Of a stretch of DNA of 64,000 nt, positions 50,497-58,850 are shown in pieces (positions within the stretch are counted from its first letter, which is position 1; every line of letters starts with the position of its first letter). The notes beneath the pieces were generated by a model. It saw only the letters and a list, made by a program, of their open reading frames with translations, did no database searches and was not told the DNA's origin. The position numbers were made by a program, and so were the translations under genes. Source of the stretch: Streptomyces cinnabarinus. GTDB taxonomy: Bacteria; Actinomycetota; Actinomycetes; Streptomycetales; Streptomycetaceae. Location of the stretch: positions 8,556,001 through 8,620,000 of the forward strand of contig NZ_CP114413.1 in assembly GCF_027270315.1 (NCBI RefSeq), in the 5' to 3' direction.

Positions 50497-52686
50497 TCAG
50501 CTCTCAGCATTGACCGCGTTCTGGAGGTCCGCCAGCGAACCGACCTGCCGGAAGCGCCCGTTGCGCACCTCGTGCACGTACGTACTGCTCAGCCAGCCCT
50601 CCCCCGTGAGGGGGTAGTTGTGGTATTCGCCGAAGGTATAAGTCCGGTCGATGCCCTGGTAGTTGACCTTTGCCAGCCGCTTGCCGAGGGCGGCCCGTAC
50701 CGGTTGGGTACCCGACCTGGCGGGCACGGTCCGCGCGAACTCGCCGAGCAGCAGGCGCACCGAGTCGTACGCCTCCATGGCATACGGTTCCGGAGCGGCG
50801 CCGTAGCGCTTGCGCCAGGCGGCGGTGAAGTCCCGGGCCGCCTTGGTGGTGAGGGCGGACGGATCGCCCGCGGCGTTGACGACGTACCAGCCCTCGCCCG
50901 CGGCTCCCGCGCGCTCGGCGAAGTCCGTGCCGTACAGCAGATGCTGCATCCAGCGCGGGCCCTCGAAACCGGCCGCGGCCAGCTGGCGGGCCGCGGTGAC
51001 GGTCGCGTCGAGCGGGCCGAAGTACGCGAAGGCGGCCACCTCTGCGGCGAGCAGCGCACGTACCGCGTCGGGACCGTCGCCGGTCTCCTCTGCCACGACC
51101 TGGGGCACCACCTCGGCTCCCCGTTCCCGCCACTGCTGTACGAGCAGGCCGGCCTGGTCCTGGATGGTGGTGCCACCGGAGCGGTCCAGGACCACGCCGA
51201 TACGCCCCAACTGGTTGGTGAGCATGGCGTGGAGCATGATCCAGCCACCGATCGCGAGATGCGCCGGACCGGTCTGGAAGGACGCCTTGGGCGAGGTCAC
51301 GAAGTAGTCCTGCTGGCCCGTCGTGCTCGACACATGCGCCAGCCCGGCCTGGCCGTAGATCTTCGCCGCCGACCGCATCGGGAGTTCGGCGACGGGCCCG
51401 AGGACGGCCACCACATCCCGGTCCGCGGTGAACCGGCCCGCCACGTCCTGTGCGCCGGCCGCGTCGCCCGGGTCGCGCAGGACCCGTACCTTCAGGTCGT
51501 ACGCGCGATTCCGGACGGCGTTGTGCTGGGCCACGGCGAGCCGGGCGGCGCGTTCGCTGACCCGGCTGACGAGCGCCGTGTCCTCGGTGGCGTGCACGCC
51601 CAGGACGTACACGGGACGGGCCGCGGCGGGCTCCTTGTCCTCGTCGCGGGTCGCGAGCAGAGCCGCGGCGGTCCCGCCCGACGCGGCGAGCAGCAACGCC
51701 CCACCGGCCAGCAGCAGCCGGCGCCTGCTCGGGCGCCGGTCCTCCGGCGGAGTGTCCTGAAGGGGTGCCGCGGTCGGCTCGTCGAGCCGGGTCGGCTCGA
51801 TCTCGGGCAGCGCGAGGCCCTCGGCGGAGCGCGCGGCGATCATCCGCGCGACCGGGTCGGGGAGTTGAACCGTGCCGTCCGGCTCGTCCTCGGCCAGCAG
51901 AGTCCGCAACTCCCCGGCCGTGGGCCGGTCTTCCGGCTCCTTGGCCAGGCAGCGGGCCACGAGGGGCCGGGAGTCGTCGTCGATACCGTCGAGGTCGGGT
52001 TCGTCGTGGACGGTGCGGTACAGCAGGGCTTCGGGTGCTCCGCTGCCGAAGGGCGGGCGGCCGGTCAGGGCGTAGGCCAGGACGCCGCCGAGCGAGAAGA
52101 CGTCGCTCGCCGCGGTGGCCGTCCCGCCGCGGGCCTGTTCGGGGGAGAGGAAGCCGGGGCTGCCGACGACCATGCCGGAGGCCGTCAGCGCCGTGTCGTC
52201 CTCGGAGCGCGCCACCCCGAAGTCGATCAGCCGGGGCCCGTCCAGGGCGAGGAGCACGTTGCCGGGCTTGACGTCTCGGTGGACGAGTCCGGCCGCGTGC
52301 AGATCCGTGAGGGCCTCGGCCAGCCGCCGCACGAGCGAGCGTGTCGTGGCGGCGGGCAGCGGGCCGTGTTCCGCCACGGCCTCGACGAGGGAGGGGCCGG
52401 GGACGAACGCGGTCGCCAGCCAGGGCTCGGCGGCTTCCGCGTCCGCGCCGAGCACGGGCACCACCCAGCGGCTGCTCACCCGCCGGGCCAGCTCCGCCTC
52501 GCGGCCGAACCGCGTGCGGAACGCCTGGTCATCCGTGCTCTCACCACGGATCACCTTGACCGCGGCGAGGGTGCCCTCGTCGTCGCGCCCGAGGTAGACC
52601 ACGCCCATGCCGCCCGCGCCGAGCCGCCGCAACAGCCGGAAACCGGCGATGCGCGAGGGGTCGGTGGGCCTCAGCGGCTCACTCAT
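50497..52686 (-). CDS. Receptor-like Ser/Thr protein kinase with extracytoplasmic ligand-binding-type domain (2)
   Basis: A 729-aa paralogue of the following gene. The kinase domain (about 1-265) carries GAGGMGVVYLGR, AAVKVIR, HRDVKPGNVLL and LIDFGVAR. A transmembrane helix at about 322-346 (RRRLLLAGGALLLAASGG) is followed by a Leu-type binding fold to the C-terminus (RAARLAVAQHNAVRNRAYDL, VVAVLGPVAELPMRSA). The ATG overlaps the stop of the upstream lipoprotein (4 nt, ATGA), so the lipoprotein, this kinase and the next form one operon. Confidence 0.93.
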   Translation of the reverse strand: MSEPLRPTDPSRIAGFRLLRRLGAGGMGVVYLGRDDEGTLAAVKVIRGESTDDQAFRTRFGREAELARRVSSRWVVPVLGADAEAAEPWLATAFVPGPSLVEAVAEHGPLPAATTRSLVRRLAEALTDLHAAGLVHRDVKPGNVLLALDGPRLIDFGVARSEDDTALTASGMVVGSPGFLSPEQARGGTATAASDVFSLGGVLAYALTGRPPFGSGAPEALLYRTVHDEPDLDGIDDDSRPLVARCLAKEPEDRPTAGELRTLLAEDEPDGTVQLPDPVARMIAARSAEGLALPEIEPTRLDEPTAAPLQDTPPEDRRPSRRRLLLAGGALLLAASGGTAAALLATRDEDKEPAAARPVYVLGVHATEDTALVSRVSERAARLAVAQHNAVRNRAYDLKVRVLRDPGDAAGAQDVAGRFTADRDVVAVLGPVAELPMRSAAKIYGQAGLAHVSSTTGQQDYFVTSPKASFQTGPAHLAIGGWIMLHAMLTNQLGRIGVVLDRSGGTTIQDQAGLLVQQWRERGAEVVPQVVAEETGDGPDAVRALLAAEVAAFAYFGPLDATVTAARQLAAAGFEGPRWMQHLLYGTDFAERAGAAGEGWYVVNAAGDPSALTTKAARDFTAAWRKRYGAAPEPYAMEAYDSVRLLLGEFARTVPARSGTQPVRAALGKRLAKVNYQGIDRTYTFGEYHNYPLTGEGWLSSTYVHEVRNGRFRQVGSLADLQNAVNAES

Positions 52687-53570
52687 CGTGCGCCCTCCGC
52701 CTTGTCGTCGCCGCTACTGTCCTTGCCACCGGTGCCGTCCGATGCCTGGTTGCCGCCGATGCTGTCGATCTCGGCCGCCGTGTAGGCGACTCCCTGCGCC
52801 ACTTCCGAGGCGATCCCGCTCTCCTCCTCGTCACTGTGGCCTGCCCCGATCCGGTCCGTCGCGGCCACGGTGACCGGACCGAGCCGGTACTTGAACCAGT
52901 CGAAGGGCAGCTGGTCCTTCGTGCCGTCGACGAGGAACTCCCCGCTCTCGACGAGATCGTCGTCGGTGACGCCGTTGCGCGCCTCGGAGAACGGATCGGC
53001 CCGCGAGTACAGCCCGATCACCCGCTCGGTGGCGTTCAGCTGCTGGTCCGGGCAGCGCAACGCCTCCTGCAAGGACACGGCCATGTCCCGGCGGGCGGCC
53101 GTGGTGTCCCGGTGCACGGTGACCGTCAGGGAGACCTGTACGGGCCCCTTGTCCCCGCTGCCCGGAAGGACGAACCTCCGGGTGAGACTGGCCAGCGCCG
53201 TGCTGGGCAGCGGCTCCCGCTGCCACACGCACTCCTCGTCGAGCACGGCCCACTCGGTGGGATCACTCTCGTACGGCTGCGCCTTGCGGAACCCGGCGCC
53301 GAAATGGTCCGGGCGGGTGCTGAGCCCGCGCACGAACGCGATGGCCTCGGCCCGGGTCCGTGGCGCCCGCTCCTCGAGCATCGTGTACGGCTCGTCCTCG
53401 GCCGCCGAAGCCGACGGACTGGCCTCTTTGGTTCCGTCGGCCCCGTTCGCGCTCCGCGCCGGACCGGACGGTTTCTCCCCGGCGGAATCCCCGTCCGCCC
53501 CACTGGTGCACCCGGCCAGCAGCAGTGCCCCCACCGCCGCCACAGCCGGTCTCCACTCGGTCATCCGCAT
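52683..53570 (-). CDS. Lipoprotein coupled to the receptor kinases
   Basis: A 295-aa lipoprotein with lipobox LLAGC (Cys21), a Ser/Gly/Glu-rich linker of about 40 residues and a beta-rich domain (ERVIGLYSRADPFSEARNG, DWFKYRLGPVTVAATDRIG). Two cysteines (DEECVW, ALRCPDQ) may form a disulfide. It opens the operon and overlaps the first kinase by 4 nt, so an extracellular partner or ligand-presenting role for the kinases is likely. No known family is recognised. An alternative start lies 6 nt downstream. Confidence 0.82.
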   Translation of the reverse strand: MRMTEWRPAVAAVGALLLAGCTSGADGDSAGEKPSGPARSANGADGTKEASPSASAAEDEPYTMLEERAPRTRAEAIAFVRGLSTRPDHFGAGFRKAQPYESDPTEWAVLDEECVWQREPLPSTALASLTRRFVLPGSGDKGPVQVSLTVTVHRDTTAARRDMAVSLQEALRCPDQQLNATERVIGLYSRADPFSEARNGVTDDDLVESGEFLVDGTKDQLPFDWFKYRLGPVTVAATDRIGAGHSDEEESGIASEVAQGVAYTAAEIDSIGGNQASDGTGGKDSSGDDKAEGAR

Positions 53571-53644
53571 GCCTGGCAGTCTTCCGCATCACCCCTGTTT
53601 CGAACGCCAACTCGACGTGCCTGGAACGGAGTTGGCACATTGCA

Positions 53645-53677
53645 ACCGTGAGGCACCCGAAGCGGGTGCCTCACGGT
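53645..53677 (-). terminator. Hairpin terminator after the amylase gene
   Basis: ACCGTGAGGCACCCG and CGGGTGCCTCACGGT form a 15-bp perfect stem around a 3-nt loop. It is 21 nt beyond the amylase stop and about 75 nt before the lipoprotein start, both on the minus strand. Confidence 0.85.
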
Positions 53678-53697
53678 CCGGGTGGACCTTCAGAGAC

Positions 53698-56676
53698 CTA
53701 CTTCAGATAGGGGCCCGCGGTGCCGATCCGGCCGGAGCCGTTGAGTACGTACACCCGCAGGTTGCCCTTGCCGGGGGCGGCGACGGTGAGGGTGCCGCCG
53801 GTGACCTGGCGGACGTCGCCGGTGACGGCGTCCACGTAGCGGCCGTCCGGGACACCGGTGAAGGTGGCCCCGTCGGTGACCGCGACCAGCGCGAAGCTGT
53901 CCGTCGAGCCGCTGGTGTAGCGGCGCTTGAAGGCCATGCCGCCGGAGATGCCCTCGGTGGAGTACTGGCCCATCTGCAGGGCCGGGATCGCCCGGCGGAT
54001 CTGGTTCAGCCGCTGCACATGCTTGACCAGCGGCTTGTCCAGGGTGGTGGCGACGGCGCCGCTCGCGGACGCCACCCTGGAGAAGTCGGCCGCCGTCACC
54101 TCACCGGCGAGGTGGTCGCCGTAGTACGCGCGCCCGGTGGTCGCGAGGGGGCAACTGGGCCCGCAGTCGATCTTCTTGCCGGCCTGGAACTCGATCTCGG
54201 AGCCGTAGTAGAGCGTGGGGATGCCGCGGAAGGTCCACATCAGGGACATGTTCTCCGCCCACGCGTCCGTGCCGCCGGTGTAGCGCTCGCTCGACTTGTT
54301 CGGGCCGTAGTCGTGGCTGTCGACGTAGACGACGTTGAAGGTGGCGTCGTTGTAACTGTCGTCCGAGTCCTTGCCGTTGGAGAACGCGTTGTGCGCGTCA
54401 CCGAAGTTCATGTGCATCCGCATGTCGATGACGTTCATGCCGGAGAACTTCGAGTGGTCCGGGGTGTGGTAGCTGTTGCCCTGGAGGAAGGCGTTGGTGG
54501 AGGTGGGCTGGTTGCCCGTGCCCAGCTGCTGCTCGTAGTCGTACATCTCCAGCGCCGCCTTGGCGTCGTCGGCGTCGTACTCCTTGCGCTCCTTCCAGGT
54601 GTAGAACTGCGCGGAGTGGTTGACCGAGCCGCGGTTCCACTTGTCGTTGACGAAGGCGGCGACCTCGCCGAAGACGAAGAAGTTCTGGGCGGCCTCGGCG
54701 CCGAACTTCTGGGTGACGCGCTCCTGGATGGCGGGCAGGAAGCGGCGGTTCCAGGTGGTGCGCGGGATGTGTACGGCCGTGTCGACCCGGAAGCCGTCGA
54801 CGCCCATGTCGATGTACTTGTCGTAGGCGCCGATCAGGTAGTTCTGGACGGTCGCGTTCTCGGTGTTGAAGTCGGCGAGGTCCTCGTGCAGCCAGCACGA
54901 ACGGGAGTCCTCGCCCTCCCAGTTGCCGATCCAGCACTGGTGGTAGAGCGCAGTGGGGAACATGCCGGAAGTGGGGCTCGGCCACTGGCAGTTGTACAGG
55001 GTGTAGCCCTCGGCGCTCTTGCCGCCGGTCGGCTTGCCCCAGTTGAGGCAGGTGTTGCCGGAGGGTTCGGCCGTCGACCACAGGTCGCCGTTGTAGTAGG
55101 ACTTGCCGCTCTTGGTCTCGACGGTCAGGCCGTCGTACTCGAAGCCGTCGTTCTTCTCGTCGTAGTACCAGCTCCACTCGGTGTCCCGGACGCCGTACAC
55201 GGTCGGCGTGTACAGCCCCTTGGCTCCCCAGCGGGAGGAGTGGTTGTAGACGACGTCCTGGTAGATCTTCATGCCCTTGGCGTGGGCCGCGTTGATCAGG
55301 TCCTGGTAGGAGGCGCCGGCGGACTCCAGGCGGGGGTCGACCTTGTAGAAGTCGTAGCCGTGATAGCCGTGGTAGTCGTAATCGGAGCGGTTGAGGACGA
55401 CCGGGGTGATCCACACGGCGGAGAAGCCGAGGGCCTTGATGTAGTCGAGCTTCTGGACCAGGCCCTTGAAGTCGCCGCGGAACATGGGGTCGTTGTTGGC
55501 CGCGTTGCCCGACTTCACATGCTGGCTGCCGCCGCGGTTGTTGGAGCTGTCGCCGTCGTTGAAGCGGGCGGTGAGGACGAAGTAGATCGGGTCCTTGCGC
55601 GGGTCGGTGCCGAGTGGAGTACCGGCCGCCGGAGCGTCGGGCTTCTCACCCGTGGTGACCTGGGCGGGAGTCGAGGCGGCTGAGACATTGCCGGCCGCGT
55701 CCACGGCCTTGACCGTGTAGGAGTACTCGGTCTTCTCCTCCAGGCCCGTGTCGGTGAAGACGGTCGAGCCGGTGTCCGTGACGGTCGTGCCGCCGCCTCC
55801 GCCCGTCCGCGTCACCTGGTACTTGGAGACACCCTTGTTGTCGGTCGACGGTTCCCAGGTCAGGACGACCGAGACCCCGTCGGCGCTCGCGCTGACCTCG
55901 GTGGGCGCGGTGGGGGCCTCGGTGTCGGGCTCCTCCGCGGCGCAGGGGTCGGTGGCGCCGTTGACGACGGTGCGGTTCTTGACCGTGCTGGTGCCGGTCG
56001 CGATCGTGTAGTCGGCGCCGTTGTTGTTGTCCCAGGTGCCGTTGCCGTTGTTGAACGCGGCCTTCAGGGAGCTCGCCGAGCCCAGGGCGACGGTCTGCTT
56101 CCACCACCCGGTGCAGGCGGCCTGCATGCCGATGCCGGGGACGGTGGTCCAACTGCCACCCGCGGGCTGGTAGTGGATGTTCGCCGTCGACCAGCCGAGC
56201 GCCTCGGTCGAGTAGTAGACGGTGGCCGTGTTGCCGGACGGGGTTTCGGTGTCGGCGCAGGGGTCGGAGTGGGCGACGACCCCGTCCTTGACGGTGATGT
56301 TCCCGGTGCCCAGTGCGTAGTTGGCGCCGCCGTTGTTGTCCCAGGTGCCGCTGCCGTTGTTGAAGGTGGCTTGAAGACCGCTGGCCGATCCCAGGTCCAC
56401 CGTCTTCTTGACCCAGTCCGTGCAGGCCGCCTCCATCGCCACGCCCGGGACCGTGGTCCAGGCGCCGCCGTCAGGGGCGTAATGCAGGTTGTACTGGGAC
56501 CAGTTCCTGGTCTTCGTGTAGTAGAACACCGTCGCCGTGTTGGCCGCGGCCTCCGCGACCGGTTCCGCGGGCAGGTCATCGGCCCGGGGCACGGCTTGCA
56601 CCAGGCTCAGCAGCGAGCCCGTTATCAACAACGCCGTCAGCGGCCGTCTCAGCCGCCGGGCGTGACTGCGTTTCAT
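53698..56676 (-). CDS. Secreted GH13 alpha-amylase with two CBM25 modules and FN3
   Basis: A 992-aa secreted starch-degrading enzyme. After the signal peptide (LTALLITGSLLSLVQA) come two CBM25-type starch-binding modules (about 48-140 and 148-240, each with FNNGxGTWDNN), an FN3 domain (about 255-345) and a GH13 barrel. The catalytic residues are visible: nucleophile Asp in GFRVDTAVH (about 629), acid Glu in VFGEVAAF (about 669), and Asp in VDSHD (about 785). A CBM pair plus FN3 suits raw-starch binding. ATG behind GGGAG. Promoter region holds a MalR/Reg1-type operator. Confidence 0.95.
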   Translation of the reverse strand: MKRSHARRLRRPLTALLITGSLLSLVQAVPRADDLPAEPVAEAAANTATVFYYTKTRNWSQYNLHYAPDGGAWTTVPGVAMEAACTDWVKKTVDLGSASGLQATFNNGSGTWDNNGGANYALGTGNITVKDGVVAHSDPCADTETPSGNTATVYYSTEALGWSTANIHYQPAGGSWTTVPGIGMQAACTGWWKQTVALGSASSLKAAFNNGNGTWDNNNGADYTIATGTSTVKNRTVVNGATDPCAAEEPDTEAPTAPTEVSASADGVSVVLTWEPSTDNKGVSKYQVTRTGGGGGTTVTDTGSTVFTDTGLEEKTEYSYTVKAVDAAGNVSAASTPAQVTTGEKPDAPAAGTPLGTDPRKDPIYFVLTARFNDGDSSNNRGGSQHVKSGNAANNDPMFRGDFKGLVQKLDYIKALGFSAVWITPVVLNRSDYDYHGYHGYDFYKVDPRLESAGASYQDLINAAHAKGMKIYQDVVYNHSSRWGAKGLYTPTVYGVRDTEWSWYYDEKNDGFEYDGLTVETKSGKSYYNGDLWSTAEPSGNTCLNWGKPTGGKSAEGYTLYNCQWPSPTSGMFPTALYHQCWIGNWEGEDSRSCWLHEDLADFNTENATVQNYLIGAYDKYIDMGVDGFRVDTAVHIPRTTWNRRFLPAIQERVTQKFGAEAAQNFFVFGEVAAFVNDKWNRGSVNHSAQFYTWKERKEYDADDAKAALEMYDYEQQLGTGNQPTSTNAFLQGNSYHTPDHSKFSGMNVIDMRMHMNFGDAHNAFSNGKDSDDSYNDATFNVVYVDSHDYGPNKSSERYTGGTDAWAENMSLMWTFRGIPTLYYGSEIEFQAGKKIDCGPSCPLATTGRAYYGDHLAGEVTAADFSRVASASGAVATTLDKPLVKHVQRLNQIRRAIPALQMGQYSTEGISGGMAFKRRYTSGSTDSFALVAVTDGATFTGVPDGRYVDAVTGDVRQVTGGTLTVAAPGKGNLRVYVLNGSGRIGTAGPYLK

Positions 56677-56750
56677 GAGACTCCCTCGTCAGCAGACCGC
56701 GCCAGAAGGAGGTGACCGCACACTGGCGCAAGAACCATCGGAAAGTTGCT

Positions 56751-56762
56751 GCAAGCGCTTGC
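56751..56762 (-). promoter_or_regulatory. MalR/Reg1-type operator of the amylase gene
   Basis: GCAAGCGCTTGC is a perfect 12-bp palindrome about 75 nt upstream of the amylase ATG. It matches the LacI-family maltose-repressor site (GCAAGC-type half sites, as in Streptomyces amylase promoters). A further TTGCTGCAAGC half-site flanks it. No regulator is encoded next door, so control should come from the maltose locus elsewhere. Confidence 0.7.
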
Positions 56763-56843
56763 GAGGCTGGAAGTTACTGCCGGATGACGCCGCCGTAAAG
56801 AGACCTCGCGGATCTTTCCTCGCCGGATGATTGAATCGTTCGC

Positions 56844-57182
56844 ATGACGATGAGCGGACGTCAGCATGCGGACGCCGAAGGGGAGTTGAACCGAGTGAAC
56901 AGACTCCCCGTGCGGAACGGCGGTGAGGATGACGTCTGTCTCTTCATCGAACCGTACGGCGAGGACTTCTGGTTGAGGCCCGGAGACGAGTTCACGGTCG
57001 TACCGGCCGATGGCGCGCGGGATCCCCAGTTCACGGTGGTTTCCACCACCGACTGCCTGGTCGTCTGGATCTACGAAGGCGGCGACCCCGAGCGTGTGAT
57101 CGTGGACTACGTGGTCGTCGACAGTGGCGGAGCCGCGCTGGAGTGCGGCCACCAGCGTCCCGTTGCCCGGAACCCGGACTGA
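56844..57182 (+). CDS. Conserved hypothetical protein
   Basis: A 112-aa protein of mostly beta-strand character: DDVCLFIEPYGEDFWLRPGD, then FTVVSTTDCLVVWIYEGGD. The aromatic and GD-rich pattern resembles a cupin-like or jelly-roll edge, but no catalytic residues stand out. The first ATG has no good ribosome binding site; an in-frame GTG at 56895, behind GGGGAG, may be the true start. No family is recognised with confidence. Confidence 0.6.
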   Translation: MTMSGRQHADAEGELNRVNRLPVRNGGEDDVCLFIEPYGEDFWLRPGDEFTVVPADGARDPQFTVVSTTDCLVVWIYEGGDPERVIVDYVVVDSGGAALECGHQRPVARNPD

Positions 57183-57192
57183 TCCACGCGCC

Positions 57193-57552
57193 TCAACCCG
57201 CTGTGCCGGCAGCCATCGCAGTCAGAGCGACACCCACCGTTGCGCCCAACAGCAGCGCGGTGACAGCGGCCGGCCGGCCGACACCCTGCTCGAACGGAAC
57301 ACTCGGCACAATCTTGTGAACGACGGGCGCCACCACCACGATGAGACCGAAGCCGACGCCGAGGCGCCAGTAAGTCTCGCCCGCACACGAACCGTGAAAG
57401 CGCCCCCCGCAGCCGCTCGGTTCCACAGCGAAGCCTGTCACCAGAAGAAACAACGCGCTGGCATACACCGCGCCGAACAACATCGTTGTGCCGAAGTCGA
57501 CGCGCCGAGCTCTGCCAGAACTGTCGCCCGCACCTGCCACCTTGTCCCCCAT
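57193..57552 (-). CDS. Small integral membrane protein, unknown function
   Basis: A protein of about 119 aa with three hydrophobic segments (FGTTMLFGAVYASALFLLVT, YWRLGVGFGLIVVVAPVVHK, VTALLLGATVGVALTAMAAG) separated by a cysteine-containing loop (GCGGRFHGSCAGE) that could form an external disulfide. The start is uncertain: ATG at 57552 is used, and another ATG lies at 57603. It ends 10 nt from the convergent hypothetical gene. Confidence 0.65.
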   Translation of the reverse strand: MGDKVAGAGDSSGRARRVDFGTTMLFGAVYASALFLLVTGFAVEPSGCGGRFHGSCAGETYWRLGVGFGLIVVVAPVVHKIVPSVPFEQGVGRPAAVTALLLGATVGVALTAMAAGTAG

Positions 57553-57711
57553 TGCTCGCGAAACCAAGCGCGTGGAGTCTAACCTCGGCTTTCCATGCTC
57601 CATCAGCGATGGCAGGCCCTCTGACCCGAAGGAACTCCCTGAGCCTCGACGGAGGACGCGGCGGAAGAATTGGGCTCGCTGTGCTCGCTGAACGGCGGAT
57701 ACGGTTCTGCC

Positions 57712-58368
57712 ATGTCCGGATCAGCCGAGAACGGCCCCTCCTCGTCCCCCGTCACCGCTGACGACCTCGACCTTGCCGTGCGGCTCGCTGTGGAGGTACT
57801 CCGCAAGGCGCCGCCGACCGTGTGGGACCAGAAGGCAGGATCGCTGGAATGGGACTGCTGGGAGACCGTCGAGCATCTCAGCGACGACCTCTTCGCCTAC
57901 GCCGCGCAACTGGGCGCCAGAACACTGCCCGTGGGCGGCAATGTGCCGTTCGCTTGGGAGAGCCGGCGGCCCGGAGGTCCCGCGAACGCGATTCACGCCG
58001 ACCGTGCGGCCGGGCCCGTCGGGCTGTTGCAGGTGCTGGAAGTGAGCGGCGCGCTGCTGGTCGCCATGGTGCGTACGACGCCCCCGCAGGTACGCGCCCA
58101 CCACGTCTTCGGCGCCTCGGACCCCGAGGGCTTCGCCGCGATGGGGATCGTGGAGACCCTCGTGCACACGCACGACCTGGCCCAGGGGCTGGGGCTCGAC
58201 TGGGACCCGCCCGCCGACCTGTGCGCGCGGGTGCTCACCCGCCTGTTCCCGAACGCCCCGGAGTCCACGGACCCCTGGCCCACTCTGCTGTGGGCCACCG
58301 GACGCGCCGAACTGCCCGGCCACCCCCGCCTGACCACATGGCGTTGGGACGGCACACCTCGGGCATAG
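57712..58368 (+). CDS. DinB/maleylpyruvate-isomerase-type (mycothiol-linked) protein
   Basis: A 218-aa helical protein resembling the MDMPI/DinB-like group: an N-terminal bundle (DLDLAVRLAVEVLRKAP, WETVEHLSDDLFAYAAQL with its metal-ligand-like His) and VETLVHTHDLAQGLGLDWDPP, where the HTHD histidines correspond to the usual metal site. TACGGT at 57700-57705, 6 nt before the ATG, suggests a leaderless transcript. The start at 57712 was chosen over an upstream ATG for this reason. Substrate unknown; many family members use mycothiol. Confidence 0.8.
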   Translation: MSGSAENGPSSSPVTADDLDLAVRLAVEVLRKAPPTVWDQKAGSLEWDCWETVEHLSDDLFAYAAQLGARTLPVGGNVPFAWESRRPGGPANAIHADRAAGPVGLLQVLEVSGALLVAMVRTTPPQVRAHHVFGASDPEGFAAMGIVETLVHTHDLAQGLGLDWDPPADLCARVLTRLFPNAPESTDPWPTLLWATGRAELPGHPRLTTWRWDGTPRA

Positions 58369-58372
58369 CCAC

Positions 58373-58771
58373 TCAATGCCGGGTGCGGCCATCTCGCGCC
58401 GGGCGCGGAGCGGGTTGCGGTGGGGCCGGACCGGGTGTCGTGGTGCGGTCAGGGCGGACCGGGCGGAGCCGATCGCGGGTCTCGCCCGCGGCTATCTGCT
58501 GTTTGTACTTCCAAAGCCTCTGCCGCTCCTCCCGCGTCAGATCCGGGTTGAGCTTGTCGACCTCGTCCCAGGCAGCCGCCCGGGCGGCGCGGGCGGCGCG
58601 CCAGTCCCGCCGCTTCACGGCCTCACCCAGTCGCCTCATGGCCTGGAGGAGGGGCTTGCGGGCCTGCTTCTGACGCTTCGTGAAGCCGGGCTGGTCGGGC
58701 ATGGCCTTGCGTACTTCCCACGTGGGGCCGCCGGTGAGGAGGTGCACGCGCGGGCGGGCTCGGTTCGTCAT
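58373..58771 (-). CDS. Basic hypothetical protein
   Basis: A 132-aa basic protein with a helical middle (TKRQKQARKPLLQAMRRLGE, RDWRAARAARAAAWDEVDKL) and a disordered Pro/Arg-rich C-terminus. No signal peptide, membrane segment or known domain. The ATG at 58771 is preceded by AGGAGG. It converges with the preceding plus-strand gene at a 4-nt gap. The charge suggests nucleic-acid or ribosome contact, but this is speculative. Confidence 0.65.
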   Translation of the reverse strand: MTNRARPRVHLLTGGPTWEVRKAMPDQPGFTKRQKQARKPLLQAMRRLGEAVKRRDWRAARAARAAAWDEVDKLNPDLTREERQRLWKYKQQIAAGETRDRLRPVRPDRTTTPGPAPPQPAPRPARDGRTRH

Positions 58772-58850
58772 CGGGGCCTCCTCTTGGGCGAGCTGCACGG
58801 ACAGTGTCGCGCAGCCGAGTACCGGCCTTGAGACTGCCTCGCTCCCGAAG

